The notes beneath the pieces are model-generated. The model did not search any database. It was not told the DNA's origin and worked only from the letters and a program-made list of their open reading frames with translations. Positions 25,003-32,485 of a DNA stretch of 55,687 nt are shown here, in pieces (the stretch's first letter is position 1; every line of letters begins with the position of its first letter). The position numbers and the translations under genes were made by a program. Location of the stretch: positions 1 to 55,687 of the forward strand of contig CAJYLQ010000021.1 in assembly GCA_913775975.1 (NCBI GenBank), in the 5' to 3' direction. Origin of the DNA: an uncultured Sphingomonas sp. GTDB taxonomy: Bacteria > Pseudomonadota > Alphaproteobacteria > Sphingomonadales > Sphingomonadaceae.

Positions 25003-26307
25003 ATGACGGTGATCGGGCGAGGCGTGGGACGCGTGGTGATGGCGATGCTGGCGACCCTGCTGCTGGCGGCGGCGCCCATGCCGGTCATGGAGGCGCCCGA
25101 TGCCGCGCTGGCGCGCGATGCCGCCGCCTATGCCGCGCTGGAGGGCGTGGACCCGGACGAGGCGCTGCGCCGCTTGCGGGCGCAGGCCGAGACGATCCCT
25201 GTCACACGCGCGCTGGCGGCGGAGTTCGCCGACCGGCTGGCCGGCATCGCGACCGAGCATCACCCCTGGCGCATCGTCGTGCTGCTGACCGGCGATTCGC
25301 CCGTGCCGCCGCGTTTCGTGCCGGCGGGCGGCATGACGGTGCCGATCCTGTTCCGCATTGGCGCCCCCGCGACGCAAGCGGCGCTGCTCGCCGCGTTGAT
25401 GGCGCATCAGGCGGAGATCCGCGCCAGCCTCAGCCGCCCGCCCGGCATCGGGGTCGATCCGCGCACCGGCACGCTGGTGGTGATGGTGCAGGTCGCCGAT
25501 GCGGAGCGGGAAGGGGCCGATGCCCTGCGGGCGCGCCTGTCCATGCTGGCCGGCGTGCCCGTCACTCTGCGCATCATCGCCCGGCCCGATGCGGATGCCG
25601 CGATGCAGGACACGCCCGGCGCGTCGGCCCCGCCATTGCTCCCGCCATCGCCTTCGGCGGATGCGCTGCCGCCGCCTTCCGTCCCCGGCGGCGCGCGGGT
25701 GACGGGGCTGGGGCCGACCGATGGCCGCCGCTACGTCTGTACGACGGGGTTCACGGTGACGGACGGTGCGCGCGACGCGATCGCGACCGCCGCGCATTGC
25801 CCGGATGCGCTTCGCTATCGCGCGCCGGACGGGCGGGAGGTGGCGCTCGACTTCATCGGCCAATGGGGTTGGGGCTATCAGGACGTGCAGATCAACACCG
25901 GCACCGCCACCTTCACCCCCGACTTCCATGCCGATACCGCCAAGACGCTGCTACGCCCCGTGCTGGCGCGCATGGACCGGGCGGGCACGCGCGCGGGCGA
26001 CATGGTCTGCCATCGCGGCGAGCGGACGGGCTATAGCTGCGCGCTCGTCGAACTGACCGATTTCGCCCCCGCCGGGGACCTGTGCGGTGGACCCTGCTCG
26101 CCCAGTTGGGTGACGGTGGCGGGGCCGACCTGCAAGGCGGGCGACAGCGGCGCGCCGGTGTTCCTGGGCACGACGGCCTATGGCATCGTGAAGGGCGGCA
26201 CCTATCGCCCCGACGGGACGTGCGCCTTCTATTTCTACATGTCGCTCGACTACCTGCCGCCCGGCTGGGCGCTGAAGATGGCGGAGCCCGCCGCTGTCCC
26301 GGGGTGA
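25003..26307 (+). CDS. Secreted trypsin-like (S1-fold) serine protease with pro-region
   Basis: A 434-residue protein. The signal peptide is about residues 1-24 (ends LLLAAAP). A pro-region-like Ala/Arg-rich segment (about 25-210) and a Pro-rich linker (PPLLPPSPSADALPPPSVPG) precede the protease domain. Chymotrypsin-fold triad: His in TATAAHC (about residue 264), Asp in GYQDVQINT (about 292), Ser in CKAGDSGAPVF (about 381). Paired cysteines (YVCTTG/AAHC, MVCHRG/YSCAL, DLCGGPC) suggest disulfides in the exported enzyme. The layout resembles streptogrisin/alpha-lytic-type proteases, which use a pro-region for folding; substrate unknown. It is divergent from the tauE leader and converges with the UdgX gene. 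Confidence 0.85.
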   Translation: MTVIGRGVGRVVMAMLATLLLAAAPMPVMEAPDAALARDAAAYAALEGVDPDEALRRLRAQAETIPVTRALAAEFADRLAGIATEHHPWRIVVLLTGDSPVPPRFVPAGGMTVPILFRIGAPATQAALLAALMAHQAEIRASLSRPPGIGVDPRTGTLVVMVQVADAEREGADALRARLSMLAGVPVTLRIIARPDADAAMQDTPGASAPPLLPPSPSADALPPPSVPGGARVTGLGPTDGRRYVCTTGFTVTDGARDAIATAAHCPDALRYRAPDGREVALDFIGQWGWGYQDVQINTGTATFTPDFHADTAKTLLRPVLARMDRAGTRAGDMVCHRGERTGYSCALVELTDFAPAGDLCGGPCSPSWVTVAGPTCKAGDSGAPVFLGTTAYGIVKGGTYRPDGTCAFYFYMSLDYLPPGWALKMAEPAAVPG

Positions 26308-26315
26308 CGGGGGGC

Positions 26316-27722
26316 TTACCCCAGCAACGCCTGCGCGCCCTTCAGATCCTCGACGAAGCGAGCGAACTCCTCCTCGGCCTGCACCTTGTCGGGCAGGCGG
26401 AGGAGGTAGCTGGGGTGGACGGTGATCCACGCCGCGCCGCCATCGGGCAGTTGCAGCGCGCGGCCCCGTTCGCGGCCGATCGTCATGACCCGGCCGAACA
26501 GCGATCGCGCGGCGGTCGCGCCCAGCGCCACCGTCACCTCGGGGCGGACCAGCGCCTGTTCCTGGCCGATCCACCACCGGCAGGCGTCGATCTCCGGCCC
26601 GGCGGGCTTGGCATGGATGCGGCGCTTGCCGCGCGGCTCGTATTTGAAATGCTTGACCGCGTTGGTGACATACAGGCGCGCGCGGTCGATCCCGGCCTGC
26701 GCGATCGCCCGGTCGAAGACCTGCCCCGCCGGGCCGACGAACGGCCTGCCCGCCAGATCCTCCTGATCGCCCGGCTGTTCGCCGACGACCATCATCCGCG
26801 CATCGACCGGCCCCTCGCCGAACACCGTCTGCGTCGCCGGGCCGTGGAGCGGGCAGCGGGTACAGCCGGCCGCCTCGTCGCGCAGGGCCTGCCACGCGGC
26901 CTGTGCATTCGTCGCCTTCGGACCCGGCGGGGCGGTGCGTGCCGTTTCGATCATTCGTGCCTCCCGCGCCTGCGCGCCTGCGATGAGTTCCGGGACCAGC
27001 GCGGTTTCCGGCATGTTCTTCCAGTATTTGCGCGGCATCTCCTTCAGCATCGCGCCGATCTTCACGCGGGCGGGATTGAAGATGCTGGCATAATAGGTCT
27101 TCCACACCTCTTCGGTGGGATCGCCCTCGGGCGCGTCGCCCTTGCTGGCGCCGGGGCCCTGCGACAGGGCGGCGCCGTCCCAGTGCAGCGAAACCTCCGG
27201 CGTCAGGATCGACCAGCGCATCGAGGCGAACCGGTTGACGAAGAAGGCGGCATTGGCGCGGACGATGTGATGGTCGGGCTCGAACCAGGCGACGTAGCGC
27301 GGGCCGTCCGCCTCCTCGATGCTGCGGAAGCGGAGGAAGGCGCGCATCTTGTGGATATCGCGGCGGACCTCCTTGGCGAGCCCCTCCAGCCGGCGGACGA
27401 GCCGGTCGGCCTGATCCTCCATCAGCCTGGGTTCGCGGCGCAGGCGGGTGAGCGCGGTGTACAGCAGCGCGAATCGCTCCGGATCGCGCGCCAGTACCGC
27501 CATGCGCGCCAGGTCGAGGAAGGCGCGCGGCACGGTAAAGCCGGTCGAGGCGGCGGGCGGGGGCAGGGGGCGGCCATTGCCCTCGCCCGCGAACAGGTCG
27601 GTGGGGGTTGCGCCGACCTGCCAGACGACATCGTCCGGCGGGACATGCGCGGCGGCCAGATCGCGCGCGGCGTCGCGCCAGCCGTCGAAATCATCAGGTT
27701 CGGAAAGGGTTACGATCCGCAT
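26316..27722 (-). CDS. UdgX-type uracil-DNA glycosylase fused to a DUF4130-like domain
   Basis: A 468-residue fusion. The N-terminal half (about 1-250; FALLYTALTRLRREPRL, RRDIHKMRAFLRFR, YVAWFEPDHHIVRANAAFF) matches the DUF4130/TIGR03915 domain of unknown function. The C-terminal half (about 270-468) is a family 4-like uracil-DNA glycosylase with Fe-S-type cysteines (GCTRCPLHG), GEQPGDQEDLAGRPFVGPAG, the UdgX signature KRRIHAKP and HPSYLLR. In UdgX the His of the RIH motif forms a covalent bond with the abasic site after uracil excision. A GTG at 27725 abuts the ATG at 27722. It begins 16 bp after its radical SAM partner, so the pair form one operon. Confidence 0.92.
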   Translation of the reverse strand: MRIVTLSEPDDFDGWRDAARDLAAAHVPPDDVVWQVGATPTDLFAGEGNGRPLPPPAASTGFTVPRAFLDLARMAVLARDPERFALLYTALTRLRREPRLMEDQADRLVRRLEGLAKEVRRDIHKMRAFLRFRSIEEADGPRYVAWFEPDHHIVRANAAFFVNRFASMRWSILTPEVSLHWDGAALSQGPGASKGDAPEGDPTEEVWKTYYASIFNPARVKIGAMLKEMPRKYWKNMPETALVPELIAGAQAREARMIETARTAPPGPKATNAQAAWQALRDEAAGCTRCPLHGPATQTVFGEGPVDARMMVVGEQPGDQEDLAGRPFVGPAGQVFDRAIAQAGIDRARLYVTNAVKHFKYEPRGKRRIHAKPAGPEIDACRWWIGQEQALVRPEVTVALGATAARSLFGRVMTIGRERGRALQLPDGGAAWITVHPSYLLRLPDKVQAEEEFARFVEDLKGAQALLG

Positions 27723-27738
27723 CACACGGCACGACGCC

Positions 27739-28986
27739 TCATGCGGCGAATAGCTCCAGCTGCTCCCGCTTCGGCGCGACCAGCGGCTTCAGTTCGGCGC
27801 GGTCGGCCAGCGTGACGGGGCGCCAGTCCTCCGCGACGATGAAGGGGCGGATCTTCACGACGGAGACGGTGAGCCGCGCGACATCGTCCAGCCGCAGCCG
27901 CCGCCAGCGCCGGCTGGTGAGGATGCGGTCCACCGCCTTCACGCCGAGGCCGGGGACGCGGAGCAGCATCTCGCGGGGCGCGCGATTGACGTCGACCGGG
28001 AAGCGGTCGCGGAATTTCAGCGCCCAGGCCAGCTTCGGGTCGATATCCAGCGGCAGCATCCCCGTCGCGCTGTCGGCGGCGGCGACCACCTCGTCGGGGC
28101 GATAGTCGTAGAAGCGCATCAGCCAGTCGGACTGGTATAGCCGATGCTCGCGCATCAGCGGCGGGCGCTGGAGCGGCAGGACGGTGGAGGCGTCGGGGAT
28201 CGGGCTGAACGCGGAATAATAGACGCGGCGCAGGCCGAACCGATCGTACAAAGTGGAGGCGCGGCGGACGATATCGCCGTCGGTGGCGGCATCGGCGCCG
28301 ACGATCATCTGCGTCGACTGGCCGGCGGGGGCGAAGCGGGGCGCGGACCTGAACTTCTTCGCGGCGTCGCGCTGGTCGGCGATCGACGCCTTCACGTCCG
28401 CCATCGCCCCCTCGATCCGGGCACCGTCCTTTTCGGGGGCGAGGCGACGCAGGCCGCCGGCGGTGGGGAGTTCGACGTTGATCGAGACGCGGTCGGCATA
28501 CAGGCCGGCTAGGCGGACGAGTTCGGGATCGGCGTCGGGGATCGTCTTCAGGTGGATGTAGCCGCGGAAATGATGGTCCTCGCGCAAGGACCGCGCGACC
28601 TCCACCATCTGTTCCATCGTATAGTCGGACGAGCGGATGATCCCGGACGACAGGAACAGTCCCTCGATATAATTGCGCTTGTAGAAGGCGATGGTCAGCT
28701 TCACCACCTCGTCGGCGGTGAAGCGCGCGCGGCGGACGTTCGAAGACTTGCGGTTGATGCAATAGTGGCAATCGAAGATGCAGCTGTTGGTCAGCAGGAT
28801 CTTGAGAAGGCTGATGCAGCGGCCATCGGGCGCATAGGCATGACAGATGCCCATTCCCTCGGTCGAGCCCAGCCCCTTGCCGTCGGCGGAGTTGCGCTTC
28901 TGCGTGCCGGAAGACGCACAGGACGCATCATATTTCGCCGCATCGGCGAGGATCGCCAGCTTTTCCCGGGTGTCGAGCTGCGCCAT
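27739..28986 (-). CDS. Radical SAM protein, putative DNA modification/repair (TIGR03916-like)
   Basis: A 415-residue radical SAM enzyme. The cluster motif is CIFDCHYC (CxxxCxxC), preceded by KILLTNS. Flanking motifs include KYDASCASSG, GMGICHAYAPDGRCISLLK, LFLSSGIIRSSDYTMEQM, GYIHLKTIPD and VSINVELPT. The C-terminal helix-hairpin-helix-like RVPGLGVKAVDRILTSRRW supports nucleic-acid binding. The family almost always co-occurs with the UdgX/DUF4130 protein; its reaction is unknown. The ATG at 28986 is preferred over a farther in-frame start. The upstream 300 bp hold repeats, not genes. Confidence 0.9.
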   Translation of the reverse strand: MAQLDTREKLAILADAAKYDASCASSGTQKRNSADGKGLGSTEGMGICHAYAPDGRCISLLKILLTNSCIFDCHYCINRKSSNVRRARFTADEVVKLTIAFYKRNYIEGLFLSSGIIRSSDYTMEQMVEVARSLREDHHFRGYIHLKTIPDADPELVRLAGLYADRVSINVELPTAGGLRRLAPEKDGARIEGAMADVKASIADQRDAAKKFRSAPRFAPAGQSTQMIVGADAATDGDIVRRASTLYDRFGLRRVYYSAFSPIPDASTVLPLQRPPLMREHRLYQSDWLMRFYDYRPDEVVAAADSATGMLPLDIDPKLAWALKFRDRFPVDVNRAPREMLLRVPGLGVKAVDRILTSRRWRRLRLDDVARLTVSVVKIRPFIVAEDWRPVTLADRAELKPLVAPKREQLELFAA

Positions 28987-29308
28987 CCGTTCGATATACG
29001 TTCCGGGCGGCAAAGGACAAGCCGGCGGCCGTCCGGGATGTAACGCAGGTTGCCGATGCGCCGCGCGAACGTTGAGACTGTTGAGGCTTGCGGGGCCCCA
29101 ACGTTGAGACCCGTGTCATGCCGGCGGGGCGTGCGGTGGCACGCGGCGGGCGGGGTGGAGGCGACGGGCATCGGCGATCCTTCGGGCATCCCCGGTGCTT
29201 GCCGGGGATGCCCCAGATGCCACGCGACGCATGGTGTAGGACAGGCCCACGCCCCCTCCCACCATCACCGCCGCCCCCCATCGGGAGGGGGCGGCAAGCG
29301 GGCCCCGG
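28987..29308. repeat. Repeat-rich gap upstream of the radical SAM gene
   Basis: About 320 bp without a gene. It holds a copy (29063-29086) of a 24-bp sequence that also abuts the hrpB start, a second partial copy (AACGTTGAGAC at 29100-29110), a perfect 12-bp-stem hairpin (29184-29213, GGGCATCCCCGG with a 6-nt loop), and a 10-bp inverted repeat GCCCCCTCCC / GGGAGGGGGC (29251-29292) just beyond the stop of the DsbA-like gene. Confidence 0.7.
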
Positions 29309-30049
29309 TTACGCGCCCGCGCGCTTCAGCGCGGCTTCCAGCTGTTCCCAGGTCACGGCGCCGGGAACGACCGCGTCGTTGATGAAGAAGGTCGGCGTGC
29401 CGGTGATCTTGCCCGCGGCGTTGGCGGCCTCGGTCGGCTTGGCGACCGCCTCCAGCCGCGCCTGGCTGGCGATGCACTCGCGCGCCTTCGCCTCCGGGAT
29501 GCCGCGCTGCTTGACGAAGTCGATTGCGCCCATTTCCTGCGCCAGCGTCTGCACGACCTTGAGCGGCGGCATCGACTGCATCTGCTGCTGCTGCGCGGGG
29601 GTCAGCGCCTGCAGCCTGTCGAGGAAGGCGCTCTGGTTGGCGTAGTTCTGTTCCAGGATCGGAAAGACGCTTTCGGTGCTGCCGCAGGTTTCCAGCATCG
29701 CCAGCGCCAGATCGGGCGCGCCATGGACCATATAGTCGCGGAATTCGAAGCTGACCTTGCCGGTGTCTACATAGTTCTTCGTCAGCGGCTGGAACGCCTC
29801 CCGCGCGAAGGCGCCGCAGACGGGGCAGGTGCGCGAGCCATATTCGACCAGCTTGATCGCGGCATCGGGATTGCCCATCCGATAGCCTTCCTCCGTCTTG
29901 GCGACCACGTCGCTCCACGCCTTGCCGGCGGGCGCGGCGACGGCGACGACGGGAGACGCGGCGGCGGCCGTGCTGTTGCCGTCACCCGCGCCGCCCGAAC
30001 AGGCGGCGAGCGAGACGAGGGCGGCGGCGAGGGGCAGGATCGACTTCAT
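29309..30049 (-). CDS. DsbA-family thioredoxin-fold lipoprotein (CPVC)
   Basis: A 246-residue protein. The N-terminus carries a lipobox (SLAAC, Cys about residue 17) followed by an Ala-rich linker. The thioredoxin fold has active site RTCPVCGAF (about residue 76), EFRDYMVHGAPDLA, and the cis-Pro loop GTPTFFIND. CPVC with this cis-Pro motif is typical of alphaproteobacterial DsbA/'thiol:disulfide oxidoreductase' pairs. Expected role: periplasmic, inner- or outer-membrane-tethered disulfide exchange. GGAG precedes the ATG by 9 nt. It follows the CPHC paralogue after 25 bp, so they are co-transcribed. Confidence 0.87.
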   Translation of the reverse strand: MKSILPLAAALVSLAACSGGAGDGNSTAAAASPVVAVAAPAGKAWSDVVAKTEEGYRMGNPDAAIKLVEYGSRTCPVCGAFAREAFQPLTKNYVDTGKVSFEFRDYMVHGAPDLALAMLETCGSTESVFPILEQNYANQSAFLDRLQALTPAQQQQMQSMPPLKVVQTLAQEMGAIDFVKQRGIPEAKARECIASQARLEAVAKPTEAANAAGKITGTPTFFINDAVVPGAVTWEQLEAALKRAGA

Positions 30050-30074
30050 CGGGGGGAACTCCGTGGGAAAGGGT

Positions 30075-30743
30075 TCAGCGGGCGCCGGCGGCGGCCAGCG
30101 CGGGCTGGACGACGTTCCAGCCGCCCGCCGGCAGCAGCTTGCCGTTCAGGTAGAAAGTGGGCGTGCCCTGCACCTCCGCGGGGACGGAGGCGGTGAGCGA
30201 CAGGAGCTTGTCCACCGCCGCCTGGTCGGCGAAGCAGGCGGCGATCTGCGGCTCGGTCAGCCCCTGCGCGCGGCCGATCGCGGACAGGCCGATATGGTCG
30301 GCCACCTCGCGCAGCGCCTGCGGGCGGGGCAGGCCGTTCAGCCGCTCCGCATTATCCTTCAGATAGGGTTCGGCGGCGGTCATCCACTTGTCCTGCCCGG
30401 CCATCATCGCCTGATGCGCGGCGGCGAACTTCGCCGCGCCGCCACAGCGCGCGACGATCGCGGCGGACAGGTCGAGCGGATCGCGGACCATGTGCCGCAC
30501 CTCCAGGCTGGTCGAGCCGGAGCGGATCATCTGCCCCTTCAGCACCGGCGCCGATTCGACCGCGAAATGGCCGCAATGCGGGCAGGTATAGCTGGACCAT
30601 TCGACCAGCTTCACCTTCGCCTGCGGATTGCCGATGACATAGGCGCCATCGGCCTTCATCGCGGCGACATGGCTCCAGTCGCGCGCGACGGGGGCGGCGG
30701 CGGTCAGCAGGACGACACCGATCAGGCTGGCGATAAGACGCAT
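30075..30743 (-). CDS. DsbA-family disulfide oxidoreductase (CPHC)
   Basis: A 222-residue periplasmic protein. Signal peptide residues 1-20 (ends AAAPVA). Active site YTCPHCGHF (about residue 51), the same CPHC as E. coli DsbA, and cis-Pro motif GTPTFYLNG. It likely oxidises cysteines in exported proteins; no DsbB gene is in this window. The ATG at 30743 is chosen over an upstream TTG because the signal peptide begins there. It lies between the DciA-like gene (18 bp upstream) and the CPVC paralogue. Confidence 0.88.
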   Translation of the reverse strand: MRLIASLIGVVLLTAAAPVARDWSHVAAMKADGAYVIGNPQAKVKLVEWSSYTCPHCGHFAVESAPVLKGQMIRSGSTSLEVRHMVRDPLDLSAAIVARCGGAAKFAAAHQAMMAGQDKWMTAAEPYLKDNAERLNGLPRPQALREVADHIGLSAIGRAQGLTEPQIAACFADQAAVDKLLSLTASVPAEVQGTPTFYLNGKLLPAGGWNVVQPALAAAGAR

Positions 30744-30761
30744 TCGGGATACCTTGGCCAA

Positions 30762-31283
30762 TCAGGAAACCTTGGGGAGCGCGCGGGTCGCGGCGACCCC
30801 GGCGGCGAGCGATTCGAGGACGGCGCGCAATTCGGGATCGGCGATCGCCTTCAGCCCCTCGCCCATCTCGGGCGGAGCGGGTTTCAGCGAGGGCGGCGGG
30901 CGGCGCGGCGGCTGCGCGGCGGCGACCTCCCCCTGCCGGATCTGAACGCGCGCAACGGCGGGATAGCCGAAGAAGCGGTTCACCCGCTCCATGATCTCCG
31001 GCACGACATGCTGGATCATCACGGCATAGGCGCCGTGCGCGGTCAGCGTCAGCGTGCCGCCCTGTTTCTGCCCGACGGGGAAGCGGATCGATTCGGGCGC
31101 GCAGGCGCGGGACAGCTTCTCGCCCACGATCTCCGGCCAGCGGCTGACGACGGAGGACTGGACGAAGCCGAACTTGCGGAACGCCGCGCCGCCGATCGCG
31201 GGCAGCAGTTCGGCCACCGCGCGCGAGCGGTTCGAGCGGACGGGCTCGGCTGTGGTCTGGGGGGCGCGGACGCGCTTGCTCAT
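30762..31283 (-). CDS. DUF721/DciA-family protein
   Basis: About 173 residues. The DUF721 core (RAVAELLPAIGGAAFRKFGF, VVSRWPEIVGEKLSRACAPE, GTLTLTAHGAYAVMIQHVVP, IMERVNRFFGYPAVARVQI) spans residues 20-120. DciA proteins load the replicative helicase DnaB in bacteria lacking DnaC; many alphaproteobacterial DUF721 proteins are diverged and this is not proven here. ATGs at 31283 and 31295 are both possible with no clear SD. It is divergent from mutY with starts only 14-26 bp apart and is followed by the two DsbA-like genes. Confidence 0.8.
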   Translation of the reverse strand: MSKRVRAPQTTAEPVRSNRSRAVAELLPAIGGAAFRKFGFVQSSVVSRWPEIVGEKLSRACAPESIRFPVGQKQGGTLTLTAHGAYAVMIQHVVPEIMERVNRFFGYPAVARVQIRQGEVAAAQPPRRPPPSLKPAPPEMGEGLKAIADPELRAVLESLAAGVAATRALPKVS

Positions 31284-31309
31284 TTGCCGGTCCATGCCAT
31301 AGCGGCCCG

Positions 31310-32485
31310 GTGGACGCCAAGGGTTCTTCGGTCGCCGCCGACCTTCTTCGCTGGTATGACGATCATGCCCGCGACCTGCTCTGGCGCGCGAAGCCGGGCG
31401 AGGCCGCCGACCCCTATCGCGTCTGGCTGTCGGAAGTGATGCTGCAACAGACGACGGTCGCCGCCGTCGGCCCCCGCTTTTCCGAATGGACCGCGCGCTG
31501 GCCGACGATCGCGGCGCTGGCGGCGGCGGACGATGCGGCGATCATGGCCGCCTGGGCGGGGCTGGGCTATTATGCCCGCGCGCGCAATCTGGTGAAGGCG
31601 GCGCGCGCCGTCGTCGCGGATCATGGCGGCCGCTTTCCCGGGACGGAGGCGGAGCTGCGGGCGCTGCCGGGGCTGGGTGCCTATACGGCGGCGGCGGTCG
31701 CGGCGATCGCCTTCGGCGCGCGGGCGGTGGTGGTCGATGCCAATGTCGAGCGGGTGGTCGCGCGCCTGTTCGCGATATCCGAACCCCTGCCGGGGGCGAA
31801 GGCGGCGATCCGCGCGGGGGCCGATGCGATCACGCCAGACGCGCGGGCGGGCGACTTCGCGCAGGCGATGATGGATCTGGGCTCCGGCATCTGCACGGTG
31901 CGGCGGCCGAAATGCCTGCTCTGCCCGGTGCGCGCGCATTGTCGTGCCTTTGCGGAGGGGGAGCCCGAGCGGTTGCCGGTAAAGGCCGCGAAGAAGGCGA
32001 AGCCGATGCGGTTCGGGACGATCTTCTGGCTGGAGGCCCCTTCCGTCTCCCCGGCGGAGGGCGGGGCCCGGTCGGGCAACCCCGCCGCATCGCCCGAGCC
32101 GCCCGCCACCGGGCCCCGACCTGCGCCGGGGTGGATGGGGGGTGAGGCGGGGGCGTCTGCCGATTTCCCCGCCGCACGGTCGGGCAGGGTCTGGCTCGTC
32201 CGCCGGCCTGACAAGGGGTTGCTGGGCGGGATGCGGGCGTTGCCGACCGGGCCATGGGTCGATGCCGCGCCGGGACTGGCGGACGCGCCCGCCGGGGCCG
32301 ACTGGCGCCTGCTGCCGCAGATGGTGGCGCACGGCTTCACGCATTTCGACCTGACGCTGGCGCTTGCGGTCGGGCGCGGGACGCCGCACGAAGCGGGGGA
32401 ATGGTGGCCGGTCGCCGATCTGGCGGCGGCGGGGTTGCCGACGGTGTTCGCCAAGGCCGCCCGGGCGATCGAGGAGAGTGAGTGA
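31310..32485 (+). CDS. mutY: A/G-specific adenine glycosylase MutY with a repeat-derived insertion
   Basis: A 391-residue glycosylase starting at GTG 31310. Catalytic domain: WLSEVMLQQTTV (catalytic Glu), helix-hairpin-helix LPGLGAYTAAAVAAIAFG and catalytic Asp in VVVDANVERV. The Fe-S cluster cysteines are in CTVRRPKCLLCPVRAHC. The C-terminal NUDIX-like domain (RVWLVRRPDKGLLGGM, HGFTHFDLTLAL) recognises 8-oxoG. Between the domains is an unusual stretch of about 48 residues (about 245-292; rich in Pro, Gly, Ala) encoded by DNA resembling the REP-like elements of this chromosome. MutY removes A opposite 8-oxoG. It overlaps the next gene by one base. Confidence 0.94.
   Translation: MDAKGSSVAADLLRWYDDHARDLLWRAKPGEAADPYRVWLSEVMLQQTTVAAVGPRFSEWTARWPTIAALAAADDAAIMAAWAGLGYYARARNLVKAARAVVADHGGRFPGTEAELRALPGLGAYTAAAVAAIAFGARAVVVDANVERVVARLFAISEPLPGAKAAIRAGADAITPDARAGDFAQAMMDLGSGICTVRRPKCLLCPVRAHCRAFAEGEPERLPVKAAKKAKPMRFGTIFWLEAPSVSPAEGGARSGNPAASPEPPATGPRPAPGWMGGEAGASADFPAARSGRVWLVRRPDKGLLGGMRALPTGPWVDAAPGLADAPAGADWRLLPQMVAHGFTHFDLTLALAVGRGTPHEAGEWWPVADLAAAGLPTVFAKAARAIEESE
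32100..32140 (+). repeat. REP-like palindromic element inside mutY
   Basis: The sequence around 32106-32132 is a CCGGGCCCCGAC...GCGCCGGGGTGG arrangement whose reverse complement reads CACCCCGGCGCAGG then TCGGGGCCC, closely matching the intergenic REP-like unit at 42302-42326. It is translated as part of the MutY linker without disrupting the frame. Confidence 0.6.
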
